In this document: piece after piece, positions 7,829 through 16,289 of the stretch
How the letters are laid out: each line of letters opens with the position of its first letter
Numbering within the stretch: position 1 is the stretch's first letter
Source of the DNA: Prevotella sp. UBA2755
Lineage (GTDB): Bacteria > Bacteroidota > Bacteroidia > Bacteroidales > Bacteroidaceae
Length of the DNA: 23,385 nt
Assembly (NCBI GenBank): GCA_002353225.1
Contig: DEJF01000064.1
Coordinates: forward strand, 1 to 23,385
Direction of reading: 5' to 3'
Notes under the pieces: model-generated
Database searches by the model: none
What the model was told of the DNA's origin: nothing
The model's input: only the letters and a program-made list of their open reading frames with translations
Position numbers and translations under genes: made by a program

Positions 7829-8977
7829 ATGGAGTTTGGTGATACCTTTGAATCTAAGTTAAACAGAAGTGATTACAAAATCCTTATCGTAGATGATGTG
7901 GTGAGCAATGTCTTGCTTCTTAAGATATTGCTGACTAACGAGAAGTTCCAAGTGTGTACTGCATCGAATGGTAATACCTGCATAGAGCAGGCAAAGAAAG
8001 AGCATCCAGACTTGATTCTGTTGGATGTGATGATGCCTGATATCAATGGTTTTGATACTGCGGTTATTCTGAAAAAGGATCCAGAGACATTGGATATTCC
8101 TATCATCTTCCTGACAGCCTTGAATAATCCAAGTGACTTGGTACATGGTTTCCAGGTAGGTGCTAACGACTTCCTGACAAAACCGTTTAATAAGGAAGAA
8201 CTTGTTATGCGTGTGATGCACCAGATTAGTCTTGTGGCAGCCAAGCGTATCATTGTTCAGCAGAATGAAGAGTTAAAGCGTACCATCTCCAATCGTGATA
8301 AGATGTACTCTGTAATTGCTCATGACCTGCGCTCACCAATGGCATCTATCCGTATGGTGCTGAATCTTGCAGTAAATGTGATATCTCCTGATATTGTTGG
8401 TGACGAGATCTTTGGATTGTTGGACAAGGCTAACCGCGAGTCAGAGGAGACACACGATTTGTTGGATAACCTGTTGAAATGGACAAAGAGTCAAACTGGC
8501 CGACTGAATGTAGTTTATCAGGACATTGATTTGGACGATATTATTCCTGGGGTTGTTGATATCTTCAAGATGATTGCGGAGATGAAGAAAATCAAATTAC
8601 AGTTCTTACCCAGTGAAGAGAAACTGATTGTTCATGCAGATAATGATATGATTAAGACAATTATTCGTAACTTCATATCAAATGCTGTCAAGTTTACTCC
8701 AGCAGATAAAGGGATAGAGGTATTCTATAAGCGTGAAGGCGACTTCGCGAAGATCAGCGTTCGTGACCATGGTGTAGGTATTGCTCCTGATCGTTTGGAT
8801 ACCATTTTCCATAAGGGTGAGACAACCTATGGGACAGGAGGAGAGGAAGGATCTGGACTGGGATTACAACTCTGTCAGGATTTTGCACGTAAGAATGGCG
8901 GTGACGCGATGGTAGAGTCTGTCTTAGGTGAAGGGTCTACTTTCAGTGTCCTCATTCCATTAAAGAAAGACGAATAA
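7829..8977 (+). CDS. Receiver-histidine kinase hybrid protein, cytosolic
   Basis: The 382-residue protein has an N-terminal response-regulator receiver domain (about residues 17-135) with acidic pair Asp22/Asp23, phosphoacceptor Asp66 in LILLDVMMP, Thr96 and Lys118. A short helical linker leads to a HisKA dimerisation domain with His165 in IAHDLRSP and a HATPase domain with N box (Asn281, Asn285), G1 box DHGVGI (313-318) and G2 box GSGLGL (341-346). There is no signal peptide, membrane segment or extracytoplasmic sensor, so the input is probably phosphorylation of the receiver or an intracellular partner. No DNA-binding output domain or cognate regulator gene is adjacent. galE begins 15 bp downstream and may be cotranscribed. 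The signal and target cannot be read from the sequence. Confidence 0.9.
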   Translation: MEFGDTFESKLNRSDYKILIVDDVVSNVLLLKILLTNEKFQVCTASNGNTCIEQAKKEHPDLILLDVMMPDINGFDTAVILKKDPETLDIPIIFLTALNNPSDLVHGFQVGANDFLTKPFNKEELVMRVMHQISLVAAKRIIVQQNEELKRTISNRDKMYSVIAHDLRSPMASIRMVLNLAVNVISPDIVGDEIFGLLDKANRESEETHDLLDNLLKWTKSQTGRLNVVYQDIDLDDIIPGVVDIFKMIAEMKKIKLQFLPSEEKLIVHADNDMIKTIIRNFISNAVKFTPADKGIEVFYKREGDFAKISVRDHGVGIAPDRLDTIFHKGETTYGTGGEEGSGLGLQLCQDFARKNGGDAMVESVLGEGSTFSVLIPLKKDE

Positions 8978-8992
8978 ACCAAAATAACTATT

Positions 8993-10030
8993 ATGAAACA
9001 AACAATACTTGTAACGGGAGGTACTGGCTTTATAGGCAGTCATACTACCGTTGAATTACAAAATGCCGGCTATCAAGTCGTTATTGTGGATAACCTTTCT
9101 AATTCCAATGAGAAAGTGGTTGACGGAATTGAGAAGATAACAGGGGTACGTCCCGCTTTTGAGAAAGTCGATTGTTGTGACTTTAAGGCAATGGAGCAAG
9201 TATTTAATAAGTATCCCCATATTGAAGGTATTATTCATTTTGCTGCATCAAAGGCAGTGGGTGAGAGTGTGGAGAAACCATTGCTTTACTATCGCAACAA
9301 TATTGTTAGTCTGGTGAATCTGCTGGAGTTGATGCCCAAATATAACGTGAAAGGTATTATTTTCTCTTCCAGTTGCACGGTATATGGTCAGCCAGACCCG
9401 GAGAACCTGCCGGTGACAGAAGATGCTCCTATTAAACCAGCGGAAAGCCCTTATGGTAATACGAAACAGATTAATGAGGAGATTATCCGTGATGACATCA
9501 ACAGTGGTGCTCCAATCAAGGCTATCCTGTTACGCTATTTTAATCCGATAGGTTCACATCCCTCTGCTATTATCGGTGAGATGCCGAATGGTGTACCCAT
9601 GAACTTGATTCCTTATGTGACCCAGACTGCTATGGGAATCCGAGAGCAGTTGAAAGTCTTTGGTAATGACTATAATACCCCTGATGGTACTTGTATTCGT
9701 GACTATATCTATGTCGTAGACTTGGCAAAGGCGCATGTGAAGGCAATGGCTCGTGTGCTGGACACCGACAGTGATAAGTTAGAGGTGTTCAATGTCGGTA
9801 CTGGTCATGGATGTACTACCAAGGAAATCGTTGATGCTTTTCAGAAGGCAACAGGTATGAAACTCAATTGGACATACGCTCCTCGTCGTGCAGGTGATAT
9901 TGAGAAAGTATGGGCTAACCCGGAGAAAGCCAATAAGGTACTGGGATGGAAGGCTGAGACTTCTCTGGAAGATACATTGAAGAGTGCCTGGAACTGGCAG
10001 AAGAAACTGCGCGAGGAAGGAATTCAATAG
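8993..10030 (+). CDS. galE: UDP-glucose 4-epimerase
   Basis: The 345-residue cytosolic enzyme interconverts UDP-glucose and UDP-galactose, for galactose use and for supply of UDP-galactose to cell-surface polysaccharides. It is an extended SDR protein: the NAD-binding glycine motif is GGTGFIG at residues 9-15, the catalytic Ser is the third serine of FSSSCTVYG (about residue 127), and the YxxxK pair is Tyr154/Lys158 in SPYGNTK. DYIYVVDLAKAH and the C-terminal WANPEKANKVLGWKAE are typical of GalE. Length is normal for the family. The kinase gene lies 15 bp upstream; a hairpin terminator follows. Confidence 0.95.
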   Translation: MKQTILVTGGTGFIGSHTTVELQNAGYQVVIVDNLSNSNEKVVDGIEKITGVRPAFEKVDCCDFKAMEQVFNKYPHIEGIIHFAASKAVGESVEKPLLYYRNNIVSLVNLLELMPKYNVKGIIFSSSCTVYGQPDPENLPVTEDAPIKPAESPYGNTKQINEEIIRDDINSGAPIKAILLRYFNPIGSHPSAIIGEMPNGVPMNLIPYVTQTAMGIREQLKVFGNDYNTPDGTCIRDYIYVVDLAKAHVKAMARVLDTDSDKLEVFNVGTGHGCTTKEIVDAFQKATGMKLNWTYAPRRAGDIEKVWANPEKANKVLGWKAETSLEDTLKSAWNWQKKLREEGIQ

Positions 10031-10082
10031 TAGACCTATAACCAGTCATTTAGACTGTGTTTATTTTGTGTTTGTGTTGTTA

Positions 10083-10116
10083 TGAGCCCCCGATGCGAAT
10101 CGAGGGCTCATTCTAT
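10083..10116 (+). terminator. Hairpin terminator after galE
   Basis: Outer arms TGAGCCC (10083-10089) and GGGCTCA (10104-10110) enclose an inner CGAT/ATCG stem, followed by a short T-rich run. It lies 52 bp after the galE stop and just before the helicase gene. Confidence 0.7.
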
Positions 10117-10124
10117 CCGAAAAA

Positions 10125-12425
10125 ATGATGATTATGAATGAGAGTCTCTTAAAACAACTGAATGAAGGGCAACGTGAAGCCGTCGTCTATTGTGACGGTC
10201 CCCAACTGGTCATTGCTGGAGCAGGCTCGGGCAAGACTCGTGTGCTTACCTATAAAATTGCTTATCTTTTGCAGCAGGGAATGAATCCCTGGAATATCCT
10301 TGCGTTGACGTTTACCAATAAGGCGGCTCGTGAGATGAAAGAGCGTATCGGTAGGTTGGTAGGTGAGGAACGTGCCCGTTATTTGCAGATGGGTACTTTC
10401 CATTCTGTGTTTGCAAGGATATTGAGGGCAGAGGCTTCTGTATTGGGGTTCCAGTCTAACTTTACGATTTACGACCAAAGTGACTCACGTTCGTTGGTGA
10501 AGAATATCATCAAAGAGATGCAATTGGATGACAAGACCTACAAGCCCGCATCTGTTGCCGACCGTATCTCGATGGCAAAGAACCATTTACTATTGCCACA
10601 AGCGTATGCTCAGAGTGACTGGGCAAAGGATGATGCGCAACATAAACGTCCAATGCTGAAGAATATATATATAAGGTATAGCGAAAGATGTAAGCAGGCG
10701 AATGCCATGGACTTCGACGACTTATTGGTGTATACCTTTATGCTTTTGAAGAATCATGAGGATATCCGCAAGAAATATATTGAGCGTTTTCAGTATGTCT
10801 TAGTGGATGAGTATCAAGATACCAATTACGCACAACAGGAGATCGTTGTCTTATTAACCAAAGAACATGGACGTGTTTGTGTCGTTGGTGATGACGCACA
10901 GAGTATCTATAGTTTTCGTGGTGCTAATATTGATAATATACTTAATTTCCAGAAGGAGTATAGCGGAGCAAAACTCTCCAAGTTAGAGCAGAACTATCGT
11001 TCAACGCAACTGATTGTTCAGGCAGCCAATAGTCTCATTCGTCATAATGAGCGTCAGATTCCCAAGGATGTGTTCAGTGAGAATGAGCATGGGGAGAAAC
11101 TGTTATTAAAACCTGCCTATAGCGATAAGGAGGAAGCAATTATAGTTTGTAATGACATTAAGCGTATCAAGCGACAAGACCAATGTCGTTATAGTGACTT
11201 CGCAATTCTGTATCGTACCAATTCTCAAAGTCGATCGTTTGAGGAACAGATGCGTAAAGACGGTATTCCTTATCGTATCTACGGGGGATTGAGTTTCTAT
11301 CAGCGTAAGGAGATCAAGGATGTGATAGCTTACTATAGGGTCGTTTCTAATCCTAATGATGAAGAGGCATTGCGACGTATTATCAACTATCCTACGCGAG
11401 GTATTGGTGATACAACAGTCAACAAAATCGTAGAGGTTGCGAATACCCATGGTGTGAGTCTCTGGACTGTTATCTGTCAACCAATGCTCTTTCAACTGTC
11501 ATTAGCCAAAGGTACGGCAGCCAAGATCGAGGCATTCCGCCAGTTAATAGAAGGATGGGCTGCTCGTATTGATAAGGAGGATGCTTACGAGTTGGGACAT
11601 TCTATTATTATGGAGAGTGGTATCAGTAAAGAGATTTATAGTTCAAATAATCCTGAGGATTTATCTCGTCAGGAGAACTTGGAGGAGTTTCTGGGAGGTA
11701 TGCAGGATTTTGTGGAAGGAAGAAAGGAGGAGGATATGGAAGATCAAATGTATCTTTCAGACTTCCTGCAAGAAGTCGCCTTGTTGACAGACCTTGATAG
11801 TGACAATGGTGATGCGGATGATAAAGTGACTTTAATGACTATCCACAGTGCCAAAGGCTTAGAGTTCCCAACTGTCTTTGTCGTTGGACTGGAAGAGAAT
11901 ATCTTCCCATCTCCTATGTGTACCAATTCTATGCGTGAGTTAGAGGAGGAGCGTCGATTATTATATGTGGCAATCACCCGTGCAGAGAAACATTGCATAT
12001 TGACCTGTGCTCAGAATCGTTGGCGTTATGGAAAAATGGAGTATGACACTCCCTCGCGTTTTATAAAAGATATAGACCCCGGACTATTGCATGTGGAATC
12101 AGAGAGAGGGGGAGGAGTCATGGCATCATCTATTGTCAGAGCACCTGTCTCACGAATGCAGAATCCGCGTTCAGTTGCTACACAGTTTATTGCAGATCCC
12201 AAACCTCGGTTGGTGCCTGTACGTAGGGAGACACCAAGACCTCAATCGGCTATAGGGAATATAGGATTGAAAGAAGGTGACATCATTGAGCACCAGCGCT
12301 TTGGTATTGGAACTGTGATAAAGATAGAGGGTGCTGGTGAGAATACTAAGGCAACCGTTGAGTTCAAGAATGCAGGAACAAAACAACTATTGCTGAAATT
12401 CGCAAAATATACTATAATAAGATAA
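10125..12425 (+). CDS. uvrD: UvrD/PcrA-type superfamily 1 DNA helicase
   Basis: The 766-residue ATP-dependent 3'-5' helicase family acts in nucleotide excision and mismatch repair and in clearing proteins from DNA. Visible motifs are the Q-motif region LNEGQREAV, Walker A GAGSGKT (residues 32-38), motif Ia TFTNKAAREMKERI, Walker B/motif II DEYQDT (228-233), motif III GDDAQSIYSFRGA, motif IV QNYRST, motif V TIHSAKGLEFPTVFV and motif VI LYVAITRAEK. The C-terminal 50 residues (from GDIIEHQRFGIGTV) form the Tudor-like domain that contacts RNA polymerase in PcrA/UvrD. Three nearby ATGs (10125, 10128, 10134) compete for the start; MNESLLKQLNEGQ from 10134 fits the family best. The stop is 3 bp from the stop of the convergent small gene. 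Confidence 0.95.
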   Translation: MMIMNESLLKQLNEGQREAVVYCDGPQLVIAGAGSGKTRVLTYKIAYLLQQGMNPWNILALTFTNKAAREMKERIGRLVGEERARYLQMGTFHSVFARILRAEASVLGFQSNFTIYDQSDSRSLVKNIIKEMQLDDKTYKPASVADRISMAKNHLLLPQAYAQSDWAKDDAQHKRPMLKNIYIRYSERCKQANAMDFDDLLVYTFMLLKNHEDIRKKYIERFQYVLVDEYQDTNYAQQEIVVLLTKEHGRVCVVGDDAQSIYSFRGANIDNILNFQKEYSGAKLSKLEQNYRSTQLIVQAANSLIRHNERQIPKDVFSENEHGEKLLLKPAYSDKEEAIIVCNDIKRIKRQDQCRYSDFAILYRTNSQSRSFEEQMRKDGIPYRIYGGLSFYQRKEIKDVIAYYRVVSNPNDEEALRRIINYPTRGIGDTTVNKIVEVANTHGVSLWTVICQPMLFQLSLAKGTAAKIEAFRQLIEGWAARIDKEDAYELGHSIIMESGISKEIYSSNNPEDLSRQENLEEFLGGMQDFVEGRKEEDMEDQMYLSDFLQEVALLTDLDSDNGDADDKVTLMTIHSAKGLEFPTVFVVGLEENIFPSPMCTNSMRELEEERRLLYVAITRAEKHCILTCAQNRWRYGKMEYDTPSRFIKDIDPGLLHVESERGGGVMASSIVRAPVSRMQNPRSVATQFIADPKPRLVPVRRETPRPQSAIGNIGLKEGDIIEHQRFGIGTVIKIEGAGENTKATVEFKNAGTKQLLLKFAKYTIIR

Positions 12426-12428
12426 ACA

Positions 12429-12560
12429 TTATAAAGCATCATCTTCCGGACGTTCTGGAAGATGATGCTTTATCTTTGGAAGATGCTTCTTCTTACGAAG
12501 GTAAGCATCCTTGCGGATTTCGTAATCCTCAAAGTGTTTTTCCAAGAAATTGTCAGCCAT
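12429..12560 (-). CDS. 43-residue basic/charged protein, conserved small ORF type of Bacteroidales
   Basis: A minus-strand frame of 43 residues begins MADNFLEKHFEDYEIRKDAY and ends in KHHLPERPEDDAL, rich in Lys, His, Glu and Asp with no hydrophobic segment. Its ATG lies one base after the TAG of the DUF4270 gene, which indicates translational coupling and is the best support for it being real. From memory, similar MADNFLE-type peptides of 40-50 residues occur widely in Bacteroidales, where they are often mislabelled dehydrogenase; I could not confirm this by search. The C-terminal half has an internal duplication (KHLPK / KHHLPE). Its last third is encoded by one arm of the shared terminator hairpin. 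Function unknown. Confidence 0.65.
   Translation of the reverse strand: MADNFLEKHFEDYEIRKDAYLRKKKHLPKIKHHLPERPEDDAL
12431..12473. terminator. Bidirectional terminator between convergent genes
   Basis: Perfect 17-bp arms (12431-12447 and 12457-12473, core GCATCATCTTCC/GGAAGATGATGC) enclose a 9-base loop. The ends are A/T-rich on both sides, so either strand gives a hairpin with a short U-rich end. It begins 5 bp after the helicase stop and overlaps the 3' end of the minus-strand small gene. Confidence 0.75.
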
Positions 12561-12561
12561 A

Positions 12562-14043
12562 CTACTTGTTCTTATTATAGATGATGCTGATTCTAATGGG
12601 ATCACGTGGATTTTCAGGACCTCCTACAAGTCGGGAACTGGTTATTGACATTTCATTGTTGACAGCACCGACAGTAGTGGTTGTTGTGCCATAAGAAGTT
12701 TTCGTTGCTGTTGTCGTTTGAACAGGAACTAAGACCACCTTGTTCCAATTAGGATGCTCTGTTGTGAAATTGGCTCCGCCTTCGGTCTTCTTGAGATATA
12801 AATAATTAATCAAAGAAGATATATTATTGAAAGTATACGAATTGTATTTTGTATTTAAAGAAGCCAAATATGAAGTGATATTGTCAGGAATCTCATTATT
12901 CTCAAAGAAATTGGAGAGACTGTCTTTCTCAACCATTAGCAGTGTGGTGGGATCTTTGAGAAGAACCTCAGACAACTCCGTCTTATCATTCATCTTCTGA
13001 AAAACAATTTTGGCAGAAGTGATAGTATCGTTCTCATGACCCAACTTGATTTGATCAACAGGCAGTTCTACCTCTGTATAGATACCGGCAGGTGTTTTGA
13101 GATAGGTCCATTTCGTTTCTTTTGCCATCTCGTCAATCATCTCCTTGTTATTTGTGATATGGGTTGTTTGCAGAACTTCCTCTGTACCATAAAACGGAAC
13201 ATTGTCATAGTACAACTCTGTTTCTGAATCATCTAAGAAATCATAGATGACATTTAAGCGTGTAGTATAGATTTCAGCCATCATGCCGACACCGTCTGTT
13301 GTCTTAAAGTAGAAACCAGGACATACATTCTTTGTGAAAGTAAATGAGTTCTTAAAGTACTCAGGATGCTCATAATAGGTACGCATCAGATATGTTCCAT
13401 AGTTGTTGTACACTTTTCCATTCTTATCAGTATAGGGAGTGCTCAGGTTGATGGTGATGGTAGGGGAGTTCTTTCTTGCATTTCTGATGCTGTCATTCTT
13501 TGTCAGATCATTAATGCTAAACATGATGTTATTCTTAATGCCTCCCTCTCTAATATATCCTTCTGCTTCTGGATCGAAGTTTGTATAATACTTTCTACCT
13601 TCCTCAATGGGCTTGTCTAATTCATACATTGTCAACTTCATTGCTGCCAGAGAGTCGCCAACATACCCATTCAGCACAAAAGAGAGTGAGCAAGAGTCTG
13701 CAATAATCTCATTGTTGTCATCTCTGCTTACAATGTTCTCTTTCTTGACATGGAATAGACTATCGCGTGCATTCTCAAGAATTGCAAATTGTGTCAAAAA
13801 GTCTGAAGTGATATATGCGCTTGTCTCGGGGTCTTTGATTCGTCCAAGATAGCCATATGTACTTTTGGATATCACAGCATCAACAGGGAGAGAACGTGTC
13901 GTGACATCAAAAGTATCAGTCGCAATGGTAAACAGGTCAACATTACTTGTAAGTGATTTTCCGATACTTGCAGTATCTTCTTCACATGAAGAGATTGTCA
14001 TCATCATAGAAAAAACAATCCCTATCATCAGTATTTTTCTCAT
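12562..14043 (-). CDS. DUF4270 family lipoprotein
   Basis: The 493-residue product has a short signal peptide and lipobox TISSC with lipidated Cys20, followed by EED acidic residues, so it is anchored in a membrane, possibly outer and surface-exposed. The body reads as a DUF4270 protein of Bacteroidetes: SIGKSLTSNVDLFTIATDTFDV near the N-terminus, then YGYLGRIKDPETSAYITSDFLTQF, and long beta-rich stretches with Asn/Thr-rich turns. The biochemical function of the family is not established. It lies 48 bp after the glycogen-synthase-like gene with no promoter visible in the gap and overlaps closely with the following 43-codon gene, so the three probably form one transcript. Confidence 0.85.
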   Translation of the reverse strand: MRKILMIGIVFSMMMTISSCEEDTASIGKSLTSNVDLFTIATDTFDVTTRSLPVDAVISKSTYGYLGRIKDPETSAYITSDFLTQFAILENARDSLFHVKKENIVSRDDNNEIIADSCSLSFVLNGYVGDSLAAMKLTMYELDKPIEEGRKYYTNFDPEAEGYIREGGIKNNIMFSINDLTKNDSIRNARKNSPTITINLSTPYTDKNGKVYNNYGTYLMRTYYEHPEYFKNSFTFTKNVCPGFYFKTTDGVGMMAEIYTTRLNVIYDFLDDSETELYYDNVPFYGTEEVLQTTHITNNKEMIDEMAKETKWTYLKTPAGIYTEVELPVDQIKLGHENDTITSAKIVFQKMNDKTELSEVLLKDPTTLLMVEKDSLSNFFENNEIPDNITSYLASLNTKYNSYTFNNISSLINYLYLKKTEGGANFTTEHPNWNKVVLVPVQTTTATKTSYGTTTTTVGAVNNEMSITSSRLVGGPENPRDPIRISIIYNKNK

Positions 14044-14091
14044 TATTGAAGTAATTAAATCTTAATGATATTATCCTTTTTAATCTATTTC

Positions 14092-14898
14092 TTACTCTGC
14101 ACAAATCTGATTGTAGAATTCTTCATATGCAGGACCGAATTCCTCACCAGGATAAGCAAGGGTTGGTATATTGTTCGATTGTGCATATTTCAGTAAATCC
14201 TCATTGATGTCTTTGTGAGCGGCAATAACCCCATCGCTATAGTCTATAGCAAGTTTTCCTAACTCCTCAAAGTCAAAGTTATTATTGTATTTGTTCAGCA
14301 ACTCTGCTTTTGCCTCGCGAAACTCCACACATTTCTTGAAGTTTGTCCCAAAGTCAGAATTCAGACTCTTTGTAAAGAGTGAAGTAACCACTTTCGTGTT
14401 GGCGAAAGACGGCTCCTCATGGTAGGCTGTCTTGATGTATAATGGCACTACGGCACCCATCCACCCCTGTACATGAATAATGTCTGGAATCCAGCGTAAT
14501 TTCTTCACAGTCTCTAATACGCCGCGAGCAAAGAAAATGGCACGCTCTCCGTTATCTGGATAATCTTCTCCATTCTCGTCAACTGTCATTTGGCGCTTAG
14601 AGAAATAGTCATCATTGTCTATAAAGTACACTTGAATACGAGTCTGTGCAATGGATGCCACCTTAATAATAAGGGGGTGGTCTGTATCGTCAATGATTAA
14701 GTTCATACCTGATAGGCGTATTACCTCATGTAATTGTCCACGACGCTCGTTAATAGTCCCCCATTTGGGCATAAACGTGCGAATCTCATGACCATTCTCC
14801 TGCATTACTTGCGGAAGAGCCTTACCCATCAGTGAGAGTTCACTGTCGGGTACATAAGGAACAATCTCTTGGTTGATGAACAATATTTTCTTTGCCAT
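14092..14898 (-). CDS. Stand-alone GT5 N-terminal domain protein (glycogen/starch synthase-like)
   Basis: The 268-residue protein matches only the N-terminal Rossmann domain of GT5 glycogen/starch synthases (full enzymes are about 480-550 residues): MAKKILFINQEIVPYV, FMPKWGTINERRGQLHEVIRL, and IHVQGWMGAVVPLYIK, corresponding to the HDWHT region. The C-terminal nucleotide-sugar domain is absent. The N-terminal loop that normally carries the KTGG motif (Lys binding ADP-glucose) reads SELSLMGKALP, without KTGG. A stand-alone form next to panC is usual in Bacteroidales by my recollection, so this is probably a conserved family rather than a broken gene. It is often annotated glycogen synthase, but synthase activity is doubtful. 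Divergently oriented from panC. Confidence 0.8.
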   Translation of the reverse strand: MAKKILFINQEIVPYVPDSELSLMGKALPQVMQENGHEIRTFMPKWGTINERRGQLHEVIRLSGMNLIIDDTDHPLIIKVASIAQTRIQVYFIDNDDYFSKRQMTVDENGEDYPDNGERAIFFARGVLETVKKLRWIPDIIHVQGWMGAVVPLYIKTAYHEEPSFANTKVVTSLFTKSLNSDFGTNFKKCVEFREAKAELLNKYNNNFDFEELGKLAIDYSDGVIAAHKDINEDLLKYAQSNNIPTLAYPGEEFGPAYEEFYNQICAE

Positions 14899-14918
14899 AT
14901 TGGTATATTTTAACCATG

Positions 14919-14926
14919 CAAAGTTA
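14919..14926 (-). promoter_or_regulatory. Probable -7 element of the minus-strand group
   Basis: TAACTTTG on the minus strand, 21 bp before the start at 14898, matches TAnnTTTG. No good TTTG element lies at the expected 19-21 bp further upstream, so only the -7 element is claimed. Confidence 0.5.
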
Positions 14927-15031
14927 CGAAAAATAATTCACAAAACGGCAGAATCGTGCATATTTAAGGATTTTTAGTCACGAATTTGGCATATTTTTAC
15001 GATATTTTTTCCTTATTTGCCAAAAATGTTG

Positions 15032-15039
15032 TTATTTTG
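15032..15039 (+). promoter_or_regulatory. Possible -7 element of panCD
   Basis: TTATTTTG 33 bp before the panC start resembles TAnnTTTG with one mismatch. The upstream element would fall in a T-run near 15005-15010 without a clear TTTG. Confidence 0.3.
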
Positions 15040-15071
15040 CACCCGATTTGTATACAACCAATAAGAGAAAG

Positions 15072-15926
15072 ATGAAAGTATTCAATAGGATTGTTGACCT
15101 TCAGAACCAACTTTTTGAAGATCGCAAGCAAGGAAAAGAAATAGGTTTGGTTCCTACCATGGGAGCTTTACATGAAGGTCATGCCTCCCTTGTAAAGCGG
15201 AGTGTGAAAGAGAATGGGATAACTGTTGTATCCGTTTTTGTCAACCCGACTCAGTTTAACGACAAGAATGATTTGAAGAACTATCCACGTACACTGGATG
15301 CGGATTGCGAGTTGTTAGACCAGTGTGGTGCGGATTATGTACTGGCTCCCTCTGTCGAGGAGATGTATCCTGTACCTGATACCCGCCAGTTTGAGTATCC
15401 TCCCGTATCTACGGTGATGGAGGGTGCTCATCGCCCAGGTCACTTCAATGGCGTTTGTCAGGTCGTTAGTCGTTTGTTCTATATCGTCAAGCCAACCCGT
15501 GCTTATTTTGGTGAGAAAGACTGGCAGCAGATAGCAGTTGTTAAAGCCATGGTACGCCACCTCGGTTTGCGTGTCCAGATTGTAGAGTGTGACATCGTAC
15601 GTGATAGGGACGGACTGGCAAAAAGTTCTCGTAATACCTTGCTTTCACCAGATGAAAGAGCAATAGCTCCGAATATCTATAAAGCCTTGAAGGCGAGTCT
15701 TAAATACGCTGAAAAACATACAGTTAAGGAGACTCACGACAAGGTCGTTGATGATATTAATAAGGTCGAGGGACTGGATGTCGAGTATTTCTCTATCGTT
15801 GACGGAAATACTTTGCAGGATGTCGACAACTGGGAGGATTCTCCGTATGTTGTTGGATGTATTACCGTCTATTGTGGTAAGAAACCTATTCGTTTAATTG
15901 ATCACATAAAATATAAGGAATCATGA
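15072..15926 (+). CDS. panC: Pantothenate synthetase (pantoate-beta-alanine ligase)
   Basis: The 284-residue cytosolic enzyme condenses pantoate with beta-alanine using ATP, the last step of vitamin B5 synthesis. Visible motifs are PTMGALHEGHASL (28-40, with the HxGH nucleotide-binding signature at 34-37), VSVFVNPTQFN, GAHRPGHFNGV, YFGEKDWQQ and the AMP-binding KSSRN loop. Length is normal. The frame is open further upstream to a TTG at 15048, but ATG 15072 (MKVFNRIVDLQNQL) matches the family start and has a purine-rich AAGAGAAAG upstream. Its stop overlaps the start of panD in ATGA, so the two are translationally coupled; panD supplies the beta-alanine used here. Confidence 0.96.
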   Translation: MKVFNRIVDLQNQLFEDRKQGKEIGLVPTMGALHEGHASLVKRSVKENGITVVSVFVNPTQFNDKNDLKNYPRTLDADCELLDQCGADYVLAPSVEEMYPVPDTRQFEYPPVSTVMEGAHRPGHFNGVCQVVSRLFYIVKPTRAYFGEKDWQQIAVVKAMVRHLGLRVQIVECDIVRDRDGLAKSSRNTLLSPDERAIAPNIYKALKASLKYAEKHTVKETHDKVVDDINKVEGLDVEYFSIVDGNTLQDVDNWEDSPYVVGCITVYCGKKPIRLIDHIKYKES

Positions 15927-16267
15927 TGATAGAAGTATTGAAGTCCAAGCTTCATTGCGTGACGGTTACAGAGGCTAATCTCCACTACATGGGGAGCATC
16001 ACCATCGATGAGGATCTGATGGATGCTGCCAATATGATTGCTGGTGAGAAGGTGCAAGTGCTGGATAACAATAACGGGGAGCGTTTCGAGACCTATATCA
16101 TCAAAGGCGAGCGGGGCAGTGGTTGTATTTGTCTGAATGGTGCCGCCGCCCGTAAGGTGTTGCCTGGTGATACCGTGATTATCATCTCCTATGCTTTGAT
16201 GGATTTTGAGGAGGCGAAAACGTTCCAGCCTACCGTCGTGTTCCCTAAAGCAGGTAACCGTCTATAA
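15923..16267 (+). CDS. panD: Aspartate 1-decarboxylase precursor
   Basis: The 114-residue pro-enzyme cleaves itself to form a pyruvoyl group and then decarboxylates aspartate to beta-alanine for PanC. The cleavage site is Gly24-Ser25 in HYMGSITI, at the same position as in Escherichia coli PanD when the first of two tandem ATGs is used, which supports start 15923. Other family features are KSKLHCVTVTEANLHY at the N-terminus, NGERFETY and the RGSGCICLNGAAAR loop. The first ATG overlaps the panC stop by 4 bp. Confidence 0.96.
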   Translation: MMIEVLKSKLHCVTVTEANLHYMGSITIDEDLMDAANMIAGEKVQVLDNNNGERFETYIIKGERGSGCICLNGAAARKVLPGDTVIIISYALMDFEEAKTFQPTVVFPKAGNRL

Positions 16268-16289
16268 CAGTATAGAAACCCTCCCTTCA

